A stretch of DNA of 39,956 nucleotides, taken from contig JAIXQA010000070.1 of assembly GCA_027485915.1 (NCBI GenBank), forward strand, positions 1 to 39,956, in the 5' to 3' direction. A program made the translations under genes and the position numbers. Of the stretch, positions 27,112 through 35,518 are shown in pieces. Source of the DNA: Alphaproteobacteria bacterium (lineage in GTDB: Bacteria > Pseudomonadota > Alphaproteobacteria > Caulobacterales > Aquidulcibacteraceae). The first letter of the stretch is position 1, and every line of letters begins with the position of its first letter. The notes below the pieces were generated by a model. The model was not told where the DNA came from. It made no database searches and was given only the letters and a program-made list of their open reading frames with translations.

Positions 27112-27126
27112 GGCCACTCGACAAAA

Positions 27127-27141
27127 GAACATAGATGGAAC
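27127..27141 (-). promoter_or_regulatory. LexA (SOS) box upstream of mmcB
   Basis: On the minus strand the site reads GTTC-CATCTAT-GTTC, a perfect match to the alphaproteobacterial LexA consensus GTTC-N7-GTTC. It ends 10 bp before the mmcB ATG (27152), so bound LexA would block transcription start. mmcB is a known SOS gene in Caulobacter, which agrees. Confidence 0.85.
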
Positions 27142-27151
27142 ATGATGGGTG

Positions 27152-27649
27152 ATGCTCGACCCTCTAAGCCCTGATCTCTTGTCTTATAACGCTACAGAAA
27201 CATTGGGCTCGGCCGCCGTGCCAGCTGCACGCCCCGACGTCACCTTGGCTGTGCGTAATGGCGCGACGCGGTGCCTGATCCATGCAGGCTATGCCCTTAT
27301 TTGGGAGTTTAAGCTTGCTAATAATCGCCGCGCGGATATTTGCGGCCTCAGCCAAAAGGGCGAATTGGTGATTGTGGAGGTCAAGTCCGGGGTTGAGGAC
27401 TTCAAGACCGATATGAAATGGCCTGAATACGCGCCTTATTGTGACTTGTTCTATTTCGCCGTTGCGCCAGACTTTCCAGTCGACTTGATCCCCGCGACTG
27501 AGGCGCAAGCGCCAGGCCTGATCGTCGCGGATTCATTTGGAGCTGAAATTGTACGCCGTGCGCCGCGGTTTGATTTGGCCCCAGCCCGGCGCAAAGCAGT
27601 GACCTTAAGCTTTGCCCGCCATGCGGCGGTAAGAGCGCTGCGGATCTAG
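27152..27649 (+). CDS. mmcB: MmcB family DNA repair protein
   Basis: 165 aa from ATG at 27152; a GTG one codon earlier is the alternative. It is a PD-(D/E)xK nuclease-like protein: Asp62 in RRADICGL, then Glu76 and Lys78 in VIVEVKSG, followed by DFKTDMKWPEYAPYCDLFYF. In Caulobacter the family contributes to mitomycin C resistance under LexA control. Here an exact LexA box lies just upstream. Its TAG stop overlaps the stop of the convergent DJ-1 family gene through a shared CTAG. Confidence 0.9.
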   Translation: MLDPLSPDLLSYNATETLGSAAVPAARPDVTLAVRNGATRCLIHAGYALIWEFKLANNRRADICGLSQKGELVIVEVKSGVEDFKTDMKWPEYAPYCDLFYFAVAPDFPVDLIPATEAQAPGLIVADSFGAEIVRRAPRFDLAPARRKAVTLSFARHAAVRALRI

Positions 27650-27663
27650 CGGCCAAAGCGCTC
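27633..27663. terminator. Inverted repeat around the shared CTAG of two convergent stops
   Basis: GAGCGCT and AGCGCTC (7 bp) flank a 17-nt loop that contains both overlapping stop codons. There is no U-tract. It is weak as a terminator, but it follows the same pattern as the other convergent junctions in this window. Confidence 0.35.
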
Positions 27664-28326
27664 GAAAGCTTGGGTGACAGCGGGCCCAAACTCCAGATTG
27701 CGCTTGGCATAAAAGCCCGCAAGCCCTGCCAGAATATCGCCCGGCGTTGTCTGGGGGGAGCCGCCGACGAAAGGGGGGGCAGGATCATATTCAATCGACA
27801 ATTGGACGCGCTGGGCTGCGGCCTTCCCCGCGATTTCAGCAACAATGGTCAAGGCAAAATCGATACCCGCTGTGACCCCGCCGCCAGTAAAGACCCGCCC
27901 ATCGCGCACGACACGGCCTTGAGTCGGGATCGCGCCGACTTCAGCCAACAGGCTATGATAGGCCCAATGGGTGGTCGCCTGCTTACCCTTTAACAAGCCA
28001 GCTGCACCCAGAACAAAGGCACCGGTGCAGACGCTGGTGATATAGCGCGCTTGGCCGGCCTGCTCTTTCAAAAAGGCGATCAGCACGGGGTCTGCCATCG
28101 CCTGCTCCACGCCAAAACCACCAGGCACGCAGATCAAATCCAGCGGCGGACAAGCGTCAAAGGTCGTTGTCGGCACAAGCGAAAGACCACAATCAGTCGG
28201 CACCGGGTCAAGGCTATGGCTGATAATATGAACTTGGGAATCCGGCAAGCGGTGCAAGACCTGCAATGGTCCCGTAAAGTCCAGCTGCGTGACATTGGGA
28301 AACAGGATAAAGCCAATTTGCAACAT
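27646..28326 (-). CDS. DJ-1/PfpI family protein, isonitrile hydratase (InhA)-like
   Basis: 226 aa. IGFILFPNVTQLDFTGPLQVL and PLDLICVPGGFG are typical of the cyclohexyl-isocyanide hydratase group, written here as patterns. The nucleophile Cys sits in TSVCTGAFVLGAAGLL, followed by ATTHWAY and GGGVTAGIDF. There is no AraC-type DNA-binding domain, which separates it from GlxA regulators. It may hydrate isonitriles to N-formamides. Substrate and role are otherwise open, since no isonitrile genes are nearby. Confidence 0.85.
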   Translation of the reverse strand: MLQIGFILFPNVTQLDFTGPLQVLHRLPDSQVHIISHSLDPVPTDCGLSLVPTTTFDACPPLDLICVPGGFGVEQAMADPVLIAFLKEQAGQARYITSVCTGAFVLGAAGLLKGKQATTHWAYHSLLAEVGAIPTQGRVVRDGRVFTGGGVTAGIDFALTIVAEIAGKAAAQRVQLSIEYDPAPPFVGGSPQTTPGDILAGLAGFYAKRNLEFGPAVTQAFERFGR

Positions 28327-28477
28327 GGGGCCTCCTCAATGCGCTCGCTGATGGGAAGGCTCTAGCATGATGCGATGACGGCTTAAAGGCTGACATGCGT
28401 GCTTGCAAGGATGGACAAAGAGCCGCAGCGCAAACTGCCAATGTGTGCTTGCCAGCGCTTGGAATAAGTGGTGGATC

Positions 28478-29176
28478 ATGACCATGTCAAACCCGTCTGA
28501 TACGCCACCCCCCAAGCCATCCACCCCTCTGACGCGCCTGATCGCCCTCGGCGCGCTTGGCCTTGGTGTGCTGGTACTAGGTGGGGCCTTTTTGCAAAAG
28601 AGCTTGACACCAAAGCCTGTGCAGACTGCACTGCCAGAAGGATGTAATGCCCGCGCCTTTGCGGAGATTGGCGGGCCCTTCAGTCTGGTCAATCAAGACA
28701 AGGTGGCGGTGAGCGAAAAAACATTTATGGGCAAGCCCGCGCTCATCTATTTCGGCTTTACATATTGCCCAGACATCTGCCCGCTTTCCCTGCAAACCAT
28801 GCGCTTGGCTCTCGAAGAAGCCAAAACGGTGCCCGGTTCAAAGTCTGGCGACATTCAGCCCATTTTGATCAGTCTGGACCCAGAGCGCGATACACCTGCC
28901 GCTATGAAGACCTATGTGACCTCAGCGGGCTTTCCCCAAGGCTTGCAAGGCCTGACCGGCACGCCCGAACAAGTGGCGGCCGCCGCTAAGGCGTTTAAAG
29001 TTGGGTTTCGGAAGTCGATCCCAGAGGGCGGAAAGGCGGAGGATTATGTGATCGACCACACTTCGATCTTCTATTTGGTGGACCGCCAAGGCAAGCTTGC
29101 GACCTTCTTTTCGGCCGATCCAGACCCTAAAGCCATGGGCCAATGTCTGGCTGCTTTGTCAAAGAACGGTCTCTAA
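28478..29176 (+). CDS. SCO1/SenC family copper chaperone for cytochrome oxidase
   Basis: 232 aa from the ATG at 28478; a second ATG two codons later is possible. One membrane helix (about 19-40) is followed by a periplasmic thioredoxin-like domain. The copper ligands are visible: Cys97 and Cys101 in TYCPDICP and His194 in VIDHTSIFYLVD. ISLDPERDTP is a further family mark. SCO proteins deliver copper or electrons to the CuA site of cytochrome c oxidase. No oxidase gene is in the window. Confidence 0.93.
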   Translation: MTMSNPSDTPPPKPSTPLTRLIALGALGLGVLVLGGAFLQKSLTPKPVQTALPEGCNARAFAEIGGPFSLVNQDKVAVSEKTFMGKPALIYFGFTYCPDICPLSLQTMRLALEEAKTVPGSKSGDIQPILISLDPERDTPAAMKTYVTSAGFPQGLQGLTGTPEQVAAAAKAFKVGFRKSIPEGGKAEDYVIDHTSIFYLVDRQGKLATFFSADPDPKAMGQCLAALSKNGL

Positions 29177-29233
29177 AGGACTCGCACTTAGGTCGCCTAG
29201 GGCGGATTTGAGCAAATTTCAGTCCACCTATCG

Positions 29234-29252
29234 GTTGTGCACCTTGCACAAC
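29234..29252. promoter_or_regulatory. TGCA-rich palindrome upstream of phaZ
   Basis: GTTGTGCA-CCT-TGCACAAC is a perfect 8+8 bp inverted repeat. More TGCA-type words (CGCAGTTGCAGCA) follow, then a T6 run. It lies 167 bp before phaZ. Alphaproteobacterial PhaR binds TGC/GCA-rich dyads at polyhydroxyalkanoate genes, so this is a candidate PhaR operator, by inference only. A TATAAT hexamer occurs at 29283-29288. Confidence 0.45.
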
Positions 29253-29418
29253 GCAGTTGCAGCATTTTTTCAAATATCTGTTTATAATGGATAAAATTAC
29301 ATTCCCTTACGGCAAGCACCCGAAACATGCTGCGTGATATAGTTGCCAAATCTTCATAGATACCATGCAATCATTGCTGATCTGGCTGCCCCATGTGGGG
29401 CGTACAGAGGGGGCGAAC

Positions 29419-30699
29419 ATGCTTTATTCAATCGTTGAGATGCAGCGCGCCGCGATGATGCCCTGGCGGGTCGCCGTCAATTTCCAGCGCGCTTTGCTAG
29501 CCAATCCCCTAAACCCCATCGCCCAGACCCCGTTCGGCCGCAATCTGAGCGCCGCCTCCGACTTGTTTGAGGCGATGACGCGCCGCTATGAAAAGCCCGA
29601 ATGGCGCATCGATTCCACCGTCATTAATGGCATAAAGGTGCCCGTTACGATTGAGACCGTCTGGTCATCTGCTTGGTGCAGCCTTGTGCACTTTAAGCGC
29701 GACAAGCAAGCTTTAGCTGAAGCGCGCGGGCCAAATTGGGTGGAGCCACGCGTCCTGATTGCTGCCCCCCTGTCGGGCCATTTCGCGACTTTGCTGCGCG
29801 GCACGGTTGAGGCTTTCATCCAAGACCACGATGTCTATATCACCGATTGGCATGATGCCCGTGATGTGCCCATTGGGATGGGTCGCTTTGATCTCGATGA
29901 TTATATCGAGCATATTCGCGAAATGCTGGTGCAAGTGGGGCCGAAAGCCCATGTTGTTGCCGTGTGCCAACCGGGCCCGCCAGTCCTCGCCGCCATCGCC
30001 TTGATGGCAGAGGATAAGGACCCTGCCCTGCCCGCTTCCATGACCTATATGGGCTCGCCGATTGATGCGCGTTGCTCGCCGACGGTGACGAACAAGCTGG
30101 CAGAAGAAAAGCCGTTTACTTGGTTTGAATCCAAAATGATCCAGACCGTGCCGCCGATCTTCCCGGGTGCTTTCCGCCGGGTTTATCCGGGCTTTGTGCA
30201 ACTTGCCTCCTTCATGCAAATGAATATGGACCGCCACATCGACGCCCACCGTGACTTCTTCAATCACTTAGTGGCTGGCGATGGCGACGAGGCCGAAAAG
30301 CATCGCGAATTCTACGACGAATATCTGGCAGTTCTGGACCTCTCAGAGGAATTTTACCTGCAGACGATCCAGAAGGTGTTTCAAGAATATCATCTGCCAA
30401 GGGGTATTCTTATGTGCCGCGACCGTCTGGTGAAGCCACAATTGATCAAGACGGTCGCGCTGATGACGGTTGAGGGCGAAAAGGACGACATCTCTGGCAT
30501 TGGCCAAACCCAAGCCGCCCACGACATTTGCACCGGCATCCCCAAGAAGATGCAATATGACTATGTCCAAGAAGGTGTCGGCCATTATGGCGTGTTTAAT
30601 GGCCGACGTTTCAAAAGCGAGATCTACCCCCGGCAGAAGCAGTTTATCCGCACGTACTTTAGTGCGGATAAAGAGCGTCAGTTCTTAGCGGCTGGCTGA
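29419..30699 (+). CDS. phaZ: Intracellular polyhydroxyalkanoate depolymerase PhaZ
   Basis: 426 aa from the ATG at 29419, with GAGGGGG upstream; an upstream in-frame start at 29365 is less likely. It mobilises stored PHA granules in the cytoplasm. The nucleophile is a Cys rather than Ser: Cys183 in VAVCQPGPP, exactly where Cys183 lies in Cupriavidus necator PhaZ1. The likely acid is Asp356 or Asp357 in EGEKDDISG, and the His is His389 in EGVGHYGVF. No PHA synthase or phasin is in the window. Its end overlaps the end of the convergent exported-protein gene by 22 bp. Confidence 0.93.
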   Translation: MLYSIVEMQRAAMMPWRVAVNFQRALLANPLNPIAQTPFGRNLSAASDLFEAMTRRYEKPEWRIDSTVINGIKVPVTIETVWSSAWCSLVHFKRDKQALAEARGPNWVEPRVLIAAPLSGHFATLLRGTVEAFIQDHDVYITDWHDARDVPIGMGRFDLDDYIEHIREMLVQVGPKAHVVAVCQPGPPVLAAIALMAEDKDPALPASMTYMGSPIDARCSPTVTNKLAEEKPFTWFESKMIQTVPPIFPGAFRRVYPGFVQLASFMQMNMDRHIDAHRDFFNHLVAGDGDEAEKHREFYDEYLAVLDLSEEFYLQTIQKVFQEYHLPRGILMCRDRLVKPQLIKTVALMTVEGEKDDISGIGQTQAAHDICTGIPKKMQYDYVQEGVGHYGVFNGRRFKSEIYPRQKQFIRTYFSADKERQFLAAG

Positions 30700-32720
30700 T
30701 TGGTGAAAGTGAGGCCAAGCCGGGTTGCCAGATCTTTTGGTTCTACGATGCTTGGGAATTCAACAGGTGCAGGCGGCTGCATAACGGCTGCCATCACGCC
30801 ACCAACCTCAATCCAGCGTGCCAAAGAGGTCAAAAATTGCCGTTCTAAGATAGGCTTATCCTTCTGAGCTGCTTGATCGCGGAGCGGTTGCGCCCACGAC
30901 TGGCGGACCTGGGCGACAGCTTGCGCATCTTGGGTGGCTGTCCGGCTAGTGGCCCCCTTAGCCGGTGGGGCCATCATCGATGCAAACGCACCTGCCGCCT
31001 TGGCAATCCCACCTTGATCACGAAGCTCTAGTGCACCATTGAGGAAGCGCACACCCTGATAAAGGGCGAGCACTTGCTTGAGCTGTTCGATGTCGTCCGG
31101 CTTCTTCGCCTCTTTGTCTTTCGGCTCATTCACCTTCTTCAAGTCCGCAGCCATTGGCGCAACCAAGGCATCGACAGATTGTTCGCGGTAGAATTTCCCG
31201 AGCCCATCCATCTCCATATCGAGATTGACTCCAGCCCAACCTTTAAATGTGTAGTTCAAATCATTCAATCTCGCGACATCTGCAATTGGGTCATAGGCGG
31301 CTTCGGCCCCAATCACCAATTCGATCCCATCGGCAAACAGCGGCGCAAACATTGCCATCGGACTGTCCGGCTGATTCAATAGGGCCTCAGGAACAGTCAA
31401 TTTCATGGTCATGGGAGCCAGTTTCGTCGACGTGATGATCCCATCAGCATTGCGGACGGCGCTAGTTGCAACTTTGTCGATGGTAAAATTGAAGCCTTGA
31501 ACTTCAAAACCAAAGTTCGACATGGAAATCGAACCGATACCACCATCGAGTGGCCCCCCGGGCAACAAATCCTTCAGTTTGGGACTTGGGTTAACAACAG
31601 CAGGTGCCTTGGTTGTAGCTGTGGCCGCTATTGCCGCTGTTCCAGAGGCTAATTCTGCAAAACCCATCAACGCCGAGCGCCCACTTGGCTTTGCATCCGT
31701 CTTCGTCGGCAAGGCTTTCATGAAAGCACCACCAAGCGCGGCGATATAGGCCACATTGATATCTGTCAGCGCAAAGGATTCAAGCTTCATATCAAAGCGC
31801 TTGTCGCCCTCCCCTGACGTTGCCGAAAGGCCCGAGAGGCCGAATTTCCCGATATTCTTCTGGGTCCAATCTGCCAATTCCATCCGGTCCATCACGAACT
31901 TAACAGTCTCGGCACTTTTCTCTTTTTCCGCGGGGGTCTGAATATCCATGCTGACGCCTTCAATCATCATGGAGCCAAAGGACACGCTTTTGAAATCAAA
32001 GTCTTCGAACTTAACATTGCTGGCGTCTTGAAGGGGTTGTACCCCGTCACTCTTAAAATTGGTCAGAGATATCTTGCCAAACTTGCCAGCCGCCTCGGAA
32101 TCAACCACTTCGAGATTTAGCATCTCCATAGATGTGACGGACCATCCATCCTTTCCGAGATTGAGACCCAAAAGATTGAAATCACCAATCTTCATATCGG
32201 TGACTTTGCCTTCTGCGTCTTTGGACTTCGTAGCCATGTTTGACGCGCGGATATCGCCGTTAAAGCTGGTACCTGTCGCATCAGGCGATCCATTATTGCT
32301 TTGGGTGCCGCCATTTGCCCAATTCGTGAAAGACCCAAGATTAGTCGAGGTGGTAAGGCCACTAAGTTCCATTTTGCCAAGTGTAATCTCTTCGCCATTC
32401 TTTTGGATCACCGTGCCGTCCAAAAAATTGAGGCTAAAACGGGCCTCTTTAGACCCTGGATCCACTTGAGGCATGCGTTGGAGGATCAACTGGCCAAAGC
32501 TAGATTCAGTTTTTAAGGTGATTGGGTTCTTGAAAACGACATTCTCGAAAACCGCACGGTCTTCCGTAACGCTTTTGGTCACAAATTGGTTTACCGCAGT
32601 GGGCTTATCCAATTGCCAAGTCTTCAAGACATCGCGCATTTTGGGTGCCTTTTGCGCATAGGCTGGCGCGATCAGCACAGAACACAAGGCTGTCGCCGCC
32701 AATAAAGACTTCAAATTCAT
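30678..32720 (-). CDS. Large exported protein of unknown function
   Basis: 680 aa from the ATG at 32720 (GGGGGAG upstream). A signal peptide ends AYAQ near residue 23. I recognise no family. The middle reads as many short strands with alternating hydrophobic residues and repeated phrases such as KISLTNFKSDG, FEDFDFKSVSFGSMMIEG and SISMSNFGFEVQGFNF. This suggests an extended beta fold like that of AsmA- or YdgA-type envelope proteins. Residues about 350-380 are Ala/Thr/Pro-rich, and the last 150 residues are more helical. It lies 112 bp after the PBP1-type gene on the same strand, so an envelope role is plausible. Confidence 0.7.
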   Translation of the reverse strand: MNLKSLLAATALCSVLIAPAYAQKAPKMRDVLKTWQLDKPTAVNQFVTKSVTEDRAVFENVVFKNPITLKTESSFGQLILQRMPQVDPGSKEARFSLNFLDGTVIQKNGEEITLGKMELSGLTTSTNLGSFTNWANGGTQSNNGSPDATGTSFNGDIRASNMATKSKDAEGKVTDMKIGDFNLLGLNLGKDGWSVTSMEMLNLEVVDSEAAGKFGKISLTNFKSDGVQPLQDASNVKFEDFDFKSVSFGSMMIEGVSMDIQTPAEKEKSAETVKFVMDRMELADWTQKNIGKFGLSGLSATSGEGDKRFDMKLESFALTDINVAYIAALGGAFMKALPTKTDAKPSGRSALMGFAELASGTAAIAATATTKAPAVVNPSPKLKDLLPGGPLDGGIGSISMSNFGFEVQGFNFTIDKVATSAVRNADGIITSTKLAPMTMKLTVPEALLNQPDSPMAMFAPLFADGIELVIGAEAAYDPIADVARLNDLNYTFKGWAGVNLDMEMDGLGKFYREQSVDALVAPMAADLKKVNEPKDKEAKKPDDIEQLKQVLALYQGVRFLNGALELRDQGGIAKAAGAFASMMAPPAKGATSRTATQDAQAVAQVRQSWAQPLRDQAAQKDKPILERQFLTSLARWIEVGGVMAAVMQPPAPVEFPSIVEPKDLATRLGLTFTNQPAAKN

Positions 32721-32832
32721 CGCTGCACTCCCCCAGAACATGGCGACAAATTGGCACGATACGGCAGCGCTGCCAACGGCTGAACTGCCGCATCCAGTAT
32801 TACAAAACGTTTAACTAGGGTGGGACAGATGG

Positions 32833-35001
32833 CTAGCGCGGCGGCCCACTGGCCTCAGTTGGGCGAGCTTGCACTTCCTTGACAATTTCGTCGAGGCTGC
32901 GTGTTTCCGGTGCTGTCCGCACCGGTGTGGGTGAAGAAGCAGCAGGTTGTGCCTCGGAGGCTGGGGGGGGTACTGGAACAGCTGCGCCATCACTGCCTGC
33001 CGAAATATCCAACGGATCAACTGGCAAGGTCTCGACATTGTCGTCCGTCGGCTCCGCCAAAGCGCTAGGATCTGGTGCAGGTGTCAAAGGCAACGCAAAT
33101 CCGCGCGGTGCAACCCCCTTCATGGTCGGTACCATAAAGGCGCGCCAAATCCGGGCTGGGGCCGATCCGCCTGTCACGCGATTGGTCTTGACAGTGAAGT
33201 CATCATTGCCGACCCAGACCCCAGCAACATAGCCACCTGTAAAGCCGATGAACCAAGCATCGGCATAGTCACTTGTCGTGCCAGTTTTGCCACCAACGGG
33301 GCGGTCAGAAAGCTGTGCGGTGCGAGCGGTGCCTGCCGAGACGACTTGGGCCAGCATCAAATTCATATTGCGAAGAGGGCCATCCTCAATGGCACGGCGG
33401 GGGGCTGGGGGCGTACGCTCCCACAGAATTTTGCCAGAACGGGTGCGGATGCGCTTGAAGCCATAAGGCGTTACCGCCATGCCGCCATTGGCGAAGGGCA
33501 CATAAGCTGCGGTCAATTCAAGCGGAGTCAAAACTTCTGTGCCAAGAGCCAAGGTCGATTGCGGGTCAAGGCGCGATCTGATGCCTAAACGGCGCGCGGC
33601 CCGGATGACAGAATCACGACCGACTTCTTCGCCAAGGCCGACCGCGACTGTATTGATGGAACGGGCAAAGGCGCTGATCAGCGGCATCGCCCCACGAAAC
33701 TTGCCATCATAATTCTGTGGTGCCCATTCGCCCACTTTAATCGGCGCGTCCACACGCACAGAGTAAGGGGTTTCGCCCCGCTCCATCGCGGCTAAATAAA
33801 CGAATGGCTTAAAAGCCGACCCGGGCTGCCGCTTGGCGTCAGTGACACGATTAAATTCGCTCTCTTGATAATTGCGACCACCGACCATAGCGCGAACGCC
33901 GCCGTCGCCAGCGAAGGCAACCAAGGCACCCTGGCCCATGCGCATGGCCTTGCCATTCGCCCCAAGCTCTTGCGCAAGAGCAGTCTCTGCATTCAATTGT
34001 GCGGCTAGGTCGAGCGACGTTTCAACAATAATATCTTCTTCCGGCTCCCCCACAATGGACCCAACGTCTACGGCGATCCAATCGAGGAAATAGGCTGCAC
34101 CGCCCCCGCGCGAAGTTGGCACAAAGCGCAAGGGTTGGCTAACGGCTTGTAGACGCTGCGCTTTCGTGATGACGCCTTGGGTCTCCATCACATCGAGTAC
34201 GACGGTTGCCCGGTCCGAAGCGCGCTGAGCGCTGGATACAGGGTTGAAACGCGACGGGGCCTTCAACAGACCAGCCAATAAGGCTGCTTCCGATATGGTC
34301 AAGTTTTGCGGCGTCTTATCGAAATAGCGGCGTGCGGCCTCGTCAATCCCATAGGCACCAGAGCCAAAATAGACGCGGGCGAGATAAAGGGCGAGAATTT
34401 CATCCTTGGTGAAGCGACTCTCCAACCAAACAGACAGCAAGAGTTCTTGCGCCTTGCGCTTCAGCGATTGCTCTGACGACAAGAACAGATTTTTGGCCAA
34501 TTGCTGCGTCAGGGTAGAGCCACCTTGGACCACACGACCCGCCCGCGCATTGACGTAAAAGGCCCGTGCAAGACCTTCAAAGTCAAAGCCCCAGTGGCGG
34601 TAGAACTTGCGGTCTTCAATCGCCAACACGGCTTGCGGCACATAGGAGGGCAGGCTCTTTAGATCGATTGGCGGGGAATCGGGTGCTCCACGTCGGTCGA
34701 CGACCTGGCCGCGAATGTCGACATAGGTGATGGAAGGTCGATCGGTCTTCTTCCACAGCGCTTCAGGGTCTGGCAGGTCTGAGGCGACCCAAATGAAGAC
34801 GCCAACCGCAAACACGCCCATCCATAGGACCAGAACAGCCCCCCAGTAAAAGAGCGTACCAAAGAAGCCGCGGTTTTGCCGGGGTCTTGCACCACCCGCG
34901 CGCGAAGGCCCGCGACGACGTGGTGGTGGACCATCCTGATAGCCGCCGCGACGACCGCCACCATTGGAATTTCTTCCATTGCCTGCCCCGCGCCCTGCCA
35001 A
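32833..35001 (-). CDS. Class A penicillin-binding protein (glycosyltransferase/transpeptidase, PBP1-type)
   Basis: 722 aa. The start is TTG at 35001 with AAGG 8 nt upstream. A stop codon lies only eight codons further upstream and no ATG or GTG precedes the membrane helix. An Arg/Gly-rich cytoplasmic tail of about 45 residues is followed by one helix (about 48-70). The GT51 domain has IEDRKFYRHWGFD and GGSTLTQQLAKNLFLS. The transpeptidase has the active-site PGSAFKPF (SxxK), then RSINTV (SxN) and GGKTGTTSDYADAW (KTG). A Pro/Ala-rich tail ends the protein. It polymerises and crosslinks peptidoglycan in the periplasm. Confidence 0.95.
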   Translation of the reverse strand: MAGRGAGNGRNSNGGGRRGGYQDGPPPRRRGPSRAGGARPRQNRGFFGTLFYWGAVLVLWMGVFAVGVFIWVASDLPDPEALWKKTDRPSITYVDIRGQVVDRRGAPDSPPIDLKSLPSYVPQAVLAIEDRKFYRHWGFDFEGLARAFYVNARAGRVVQGGSTLTQQLAKNLFLSSEQSLKRKAQELLLSVWLESRFTKDEILALYLARVYFGSGAYGIDEAARRYFDKTPQNLTISEAALLAGLLKAPSRFNPVSSAQRASDRATVVLDVMETQGVITKAQRLQAVSQPLRFVPTSRGGGAAYFLDWIAVDVGSIVGEPEEDIIVETSLDLAAQLNAETALAQELGANGKAMRMGQGALVAFAGDGGVRAMVGGRNYQESEFNRVTDAKRQPGSAFKPFVYLAAMERGETPYSVRVDAPIKVGEWAPQNYDGKFRGAMPLISAFARSINTVAVGLGEEVGRDSVIRAARRLGIRSRLDPQSTLALGTEVLTPLELTAAYVPFANGGMAVTPYGFKRIRTRSGKILWERTPPAPRRAIEDGPLRNMNLMLAQVVSAGTARTAQLSDRPVGGKTGTTSDYADAWFIGFTGGYVAGVWVGNDDFTVKTNRVTGGSAPARIWRAFMVPTMKGVAPRGFALPLTPAPDPSALAEPTDDNVETLPVDPLDISAGSDGAAVPVPPPASEAQPAASSPTPVRTAPETRSLDEIVKEVQARPTEASGPPR

Positions 35002-35137
35002 GATCGCAACCTTTCGTAAAGTCTATCGGAAATGTCCTGCCCGATTGAGGTTAATCACAAGTGAATCAGGCAAATCCAAGGACGCTTCGAGACCACTCCA
35101 AGGCAAAATTTGGCATTGTTTTTGCGCGGTCACGTGC

Positions 35138-35500
35138 ATGAGCACTTTTTCGGGACAAATCATTCTTGTCGGCACTGCGGTGTGCGAAGGTTTTAACCAC
35201 AAAGTGGCCAAGGGCGCACGCTGCGCCATGGTCTGTGTGTGCGATTGCGACCGCATGGAAGGCTTGGGTCTTTTAAAGCTATATGAGACCGAAGATGGCC
35301 TCGATGCCGGCCGTCTACTCGATGAAACCTTGGGCCGTCATGGCTGGTGCGACATCACCATCAAGGCTTGCTTACCCGTGGCCGATAAGCACGATGGCTG
35401 GGAGCCGGAGCTCGAGGCACTGATCGGGGCGGCCAAGCGCCTTGGGGTGGCCCATATGGTATTTGAACCCCAATCAGACCGCCCCAAAGTACTGCATTAA
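35138..35500 (+). CDS. Conserved-looking small Cys-rich protein, unknown function
   Basis: 120 aa from the ATG at 35138; the open frame runs back into the PBP gene but the product should start here. Soluble, no signal peptide. It has six Cys, four of them in a tight CAMVCVCDCD cluster (about residues 29-38), which could bind metal. The C-terminal half looks like an alpha/beta fold (WEPELEALIGAAKRLG, VAHMVFEPQ). I recognise no family. It is divergent from the PBP gene and convergent with ppa. Confidence 0.55.
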   Translation: MSTFSGQIILVGTAVCEGFNHKVAKGARCAMVCVCDCDRMEGLGLLKLYETEDGLDAGRLLDETLGRHGWCDITIKACLPVADKHDGWEPELEALIGAAKRLGVAHMVFEPQSDRPKVLH

Positions 35501-35518
35501 GCGCTTTAGTCAGAAGCT

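Noticed and set aside
28336-28692. Minus-strand frame between the DJ-1 gene and the SCO gene
   Set aside because: It overlaps the SCO gene antisense and has no ribosome binding site or recognisable domain.
29257-29288. TTGCAG and TATAAT as a phaZ promoter
   Set aside because: The spacing is 20 bp, too long for a standard sigma-70 promoter, so I only mention the TATAAT hexamer.
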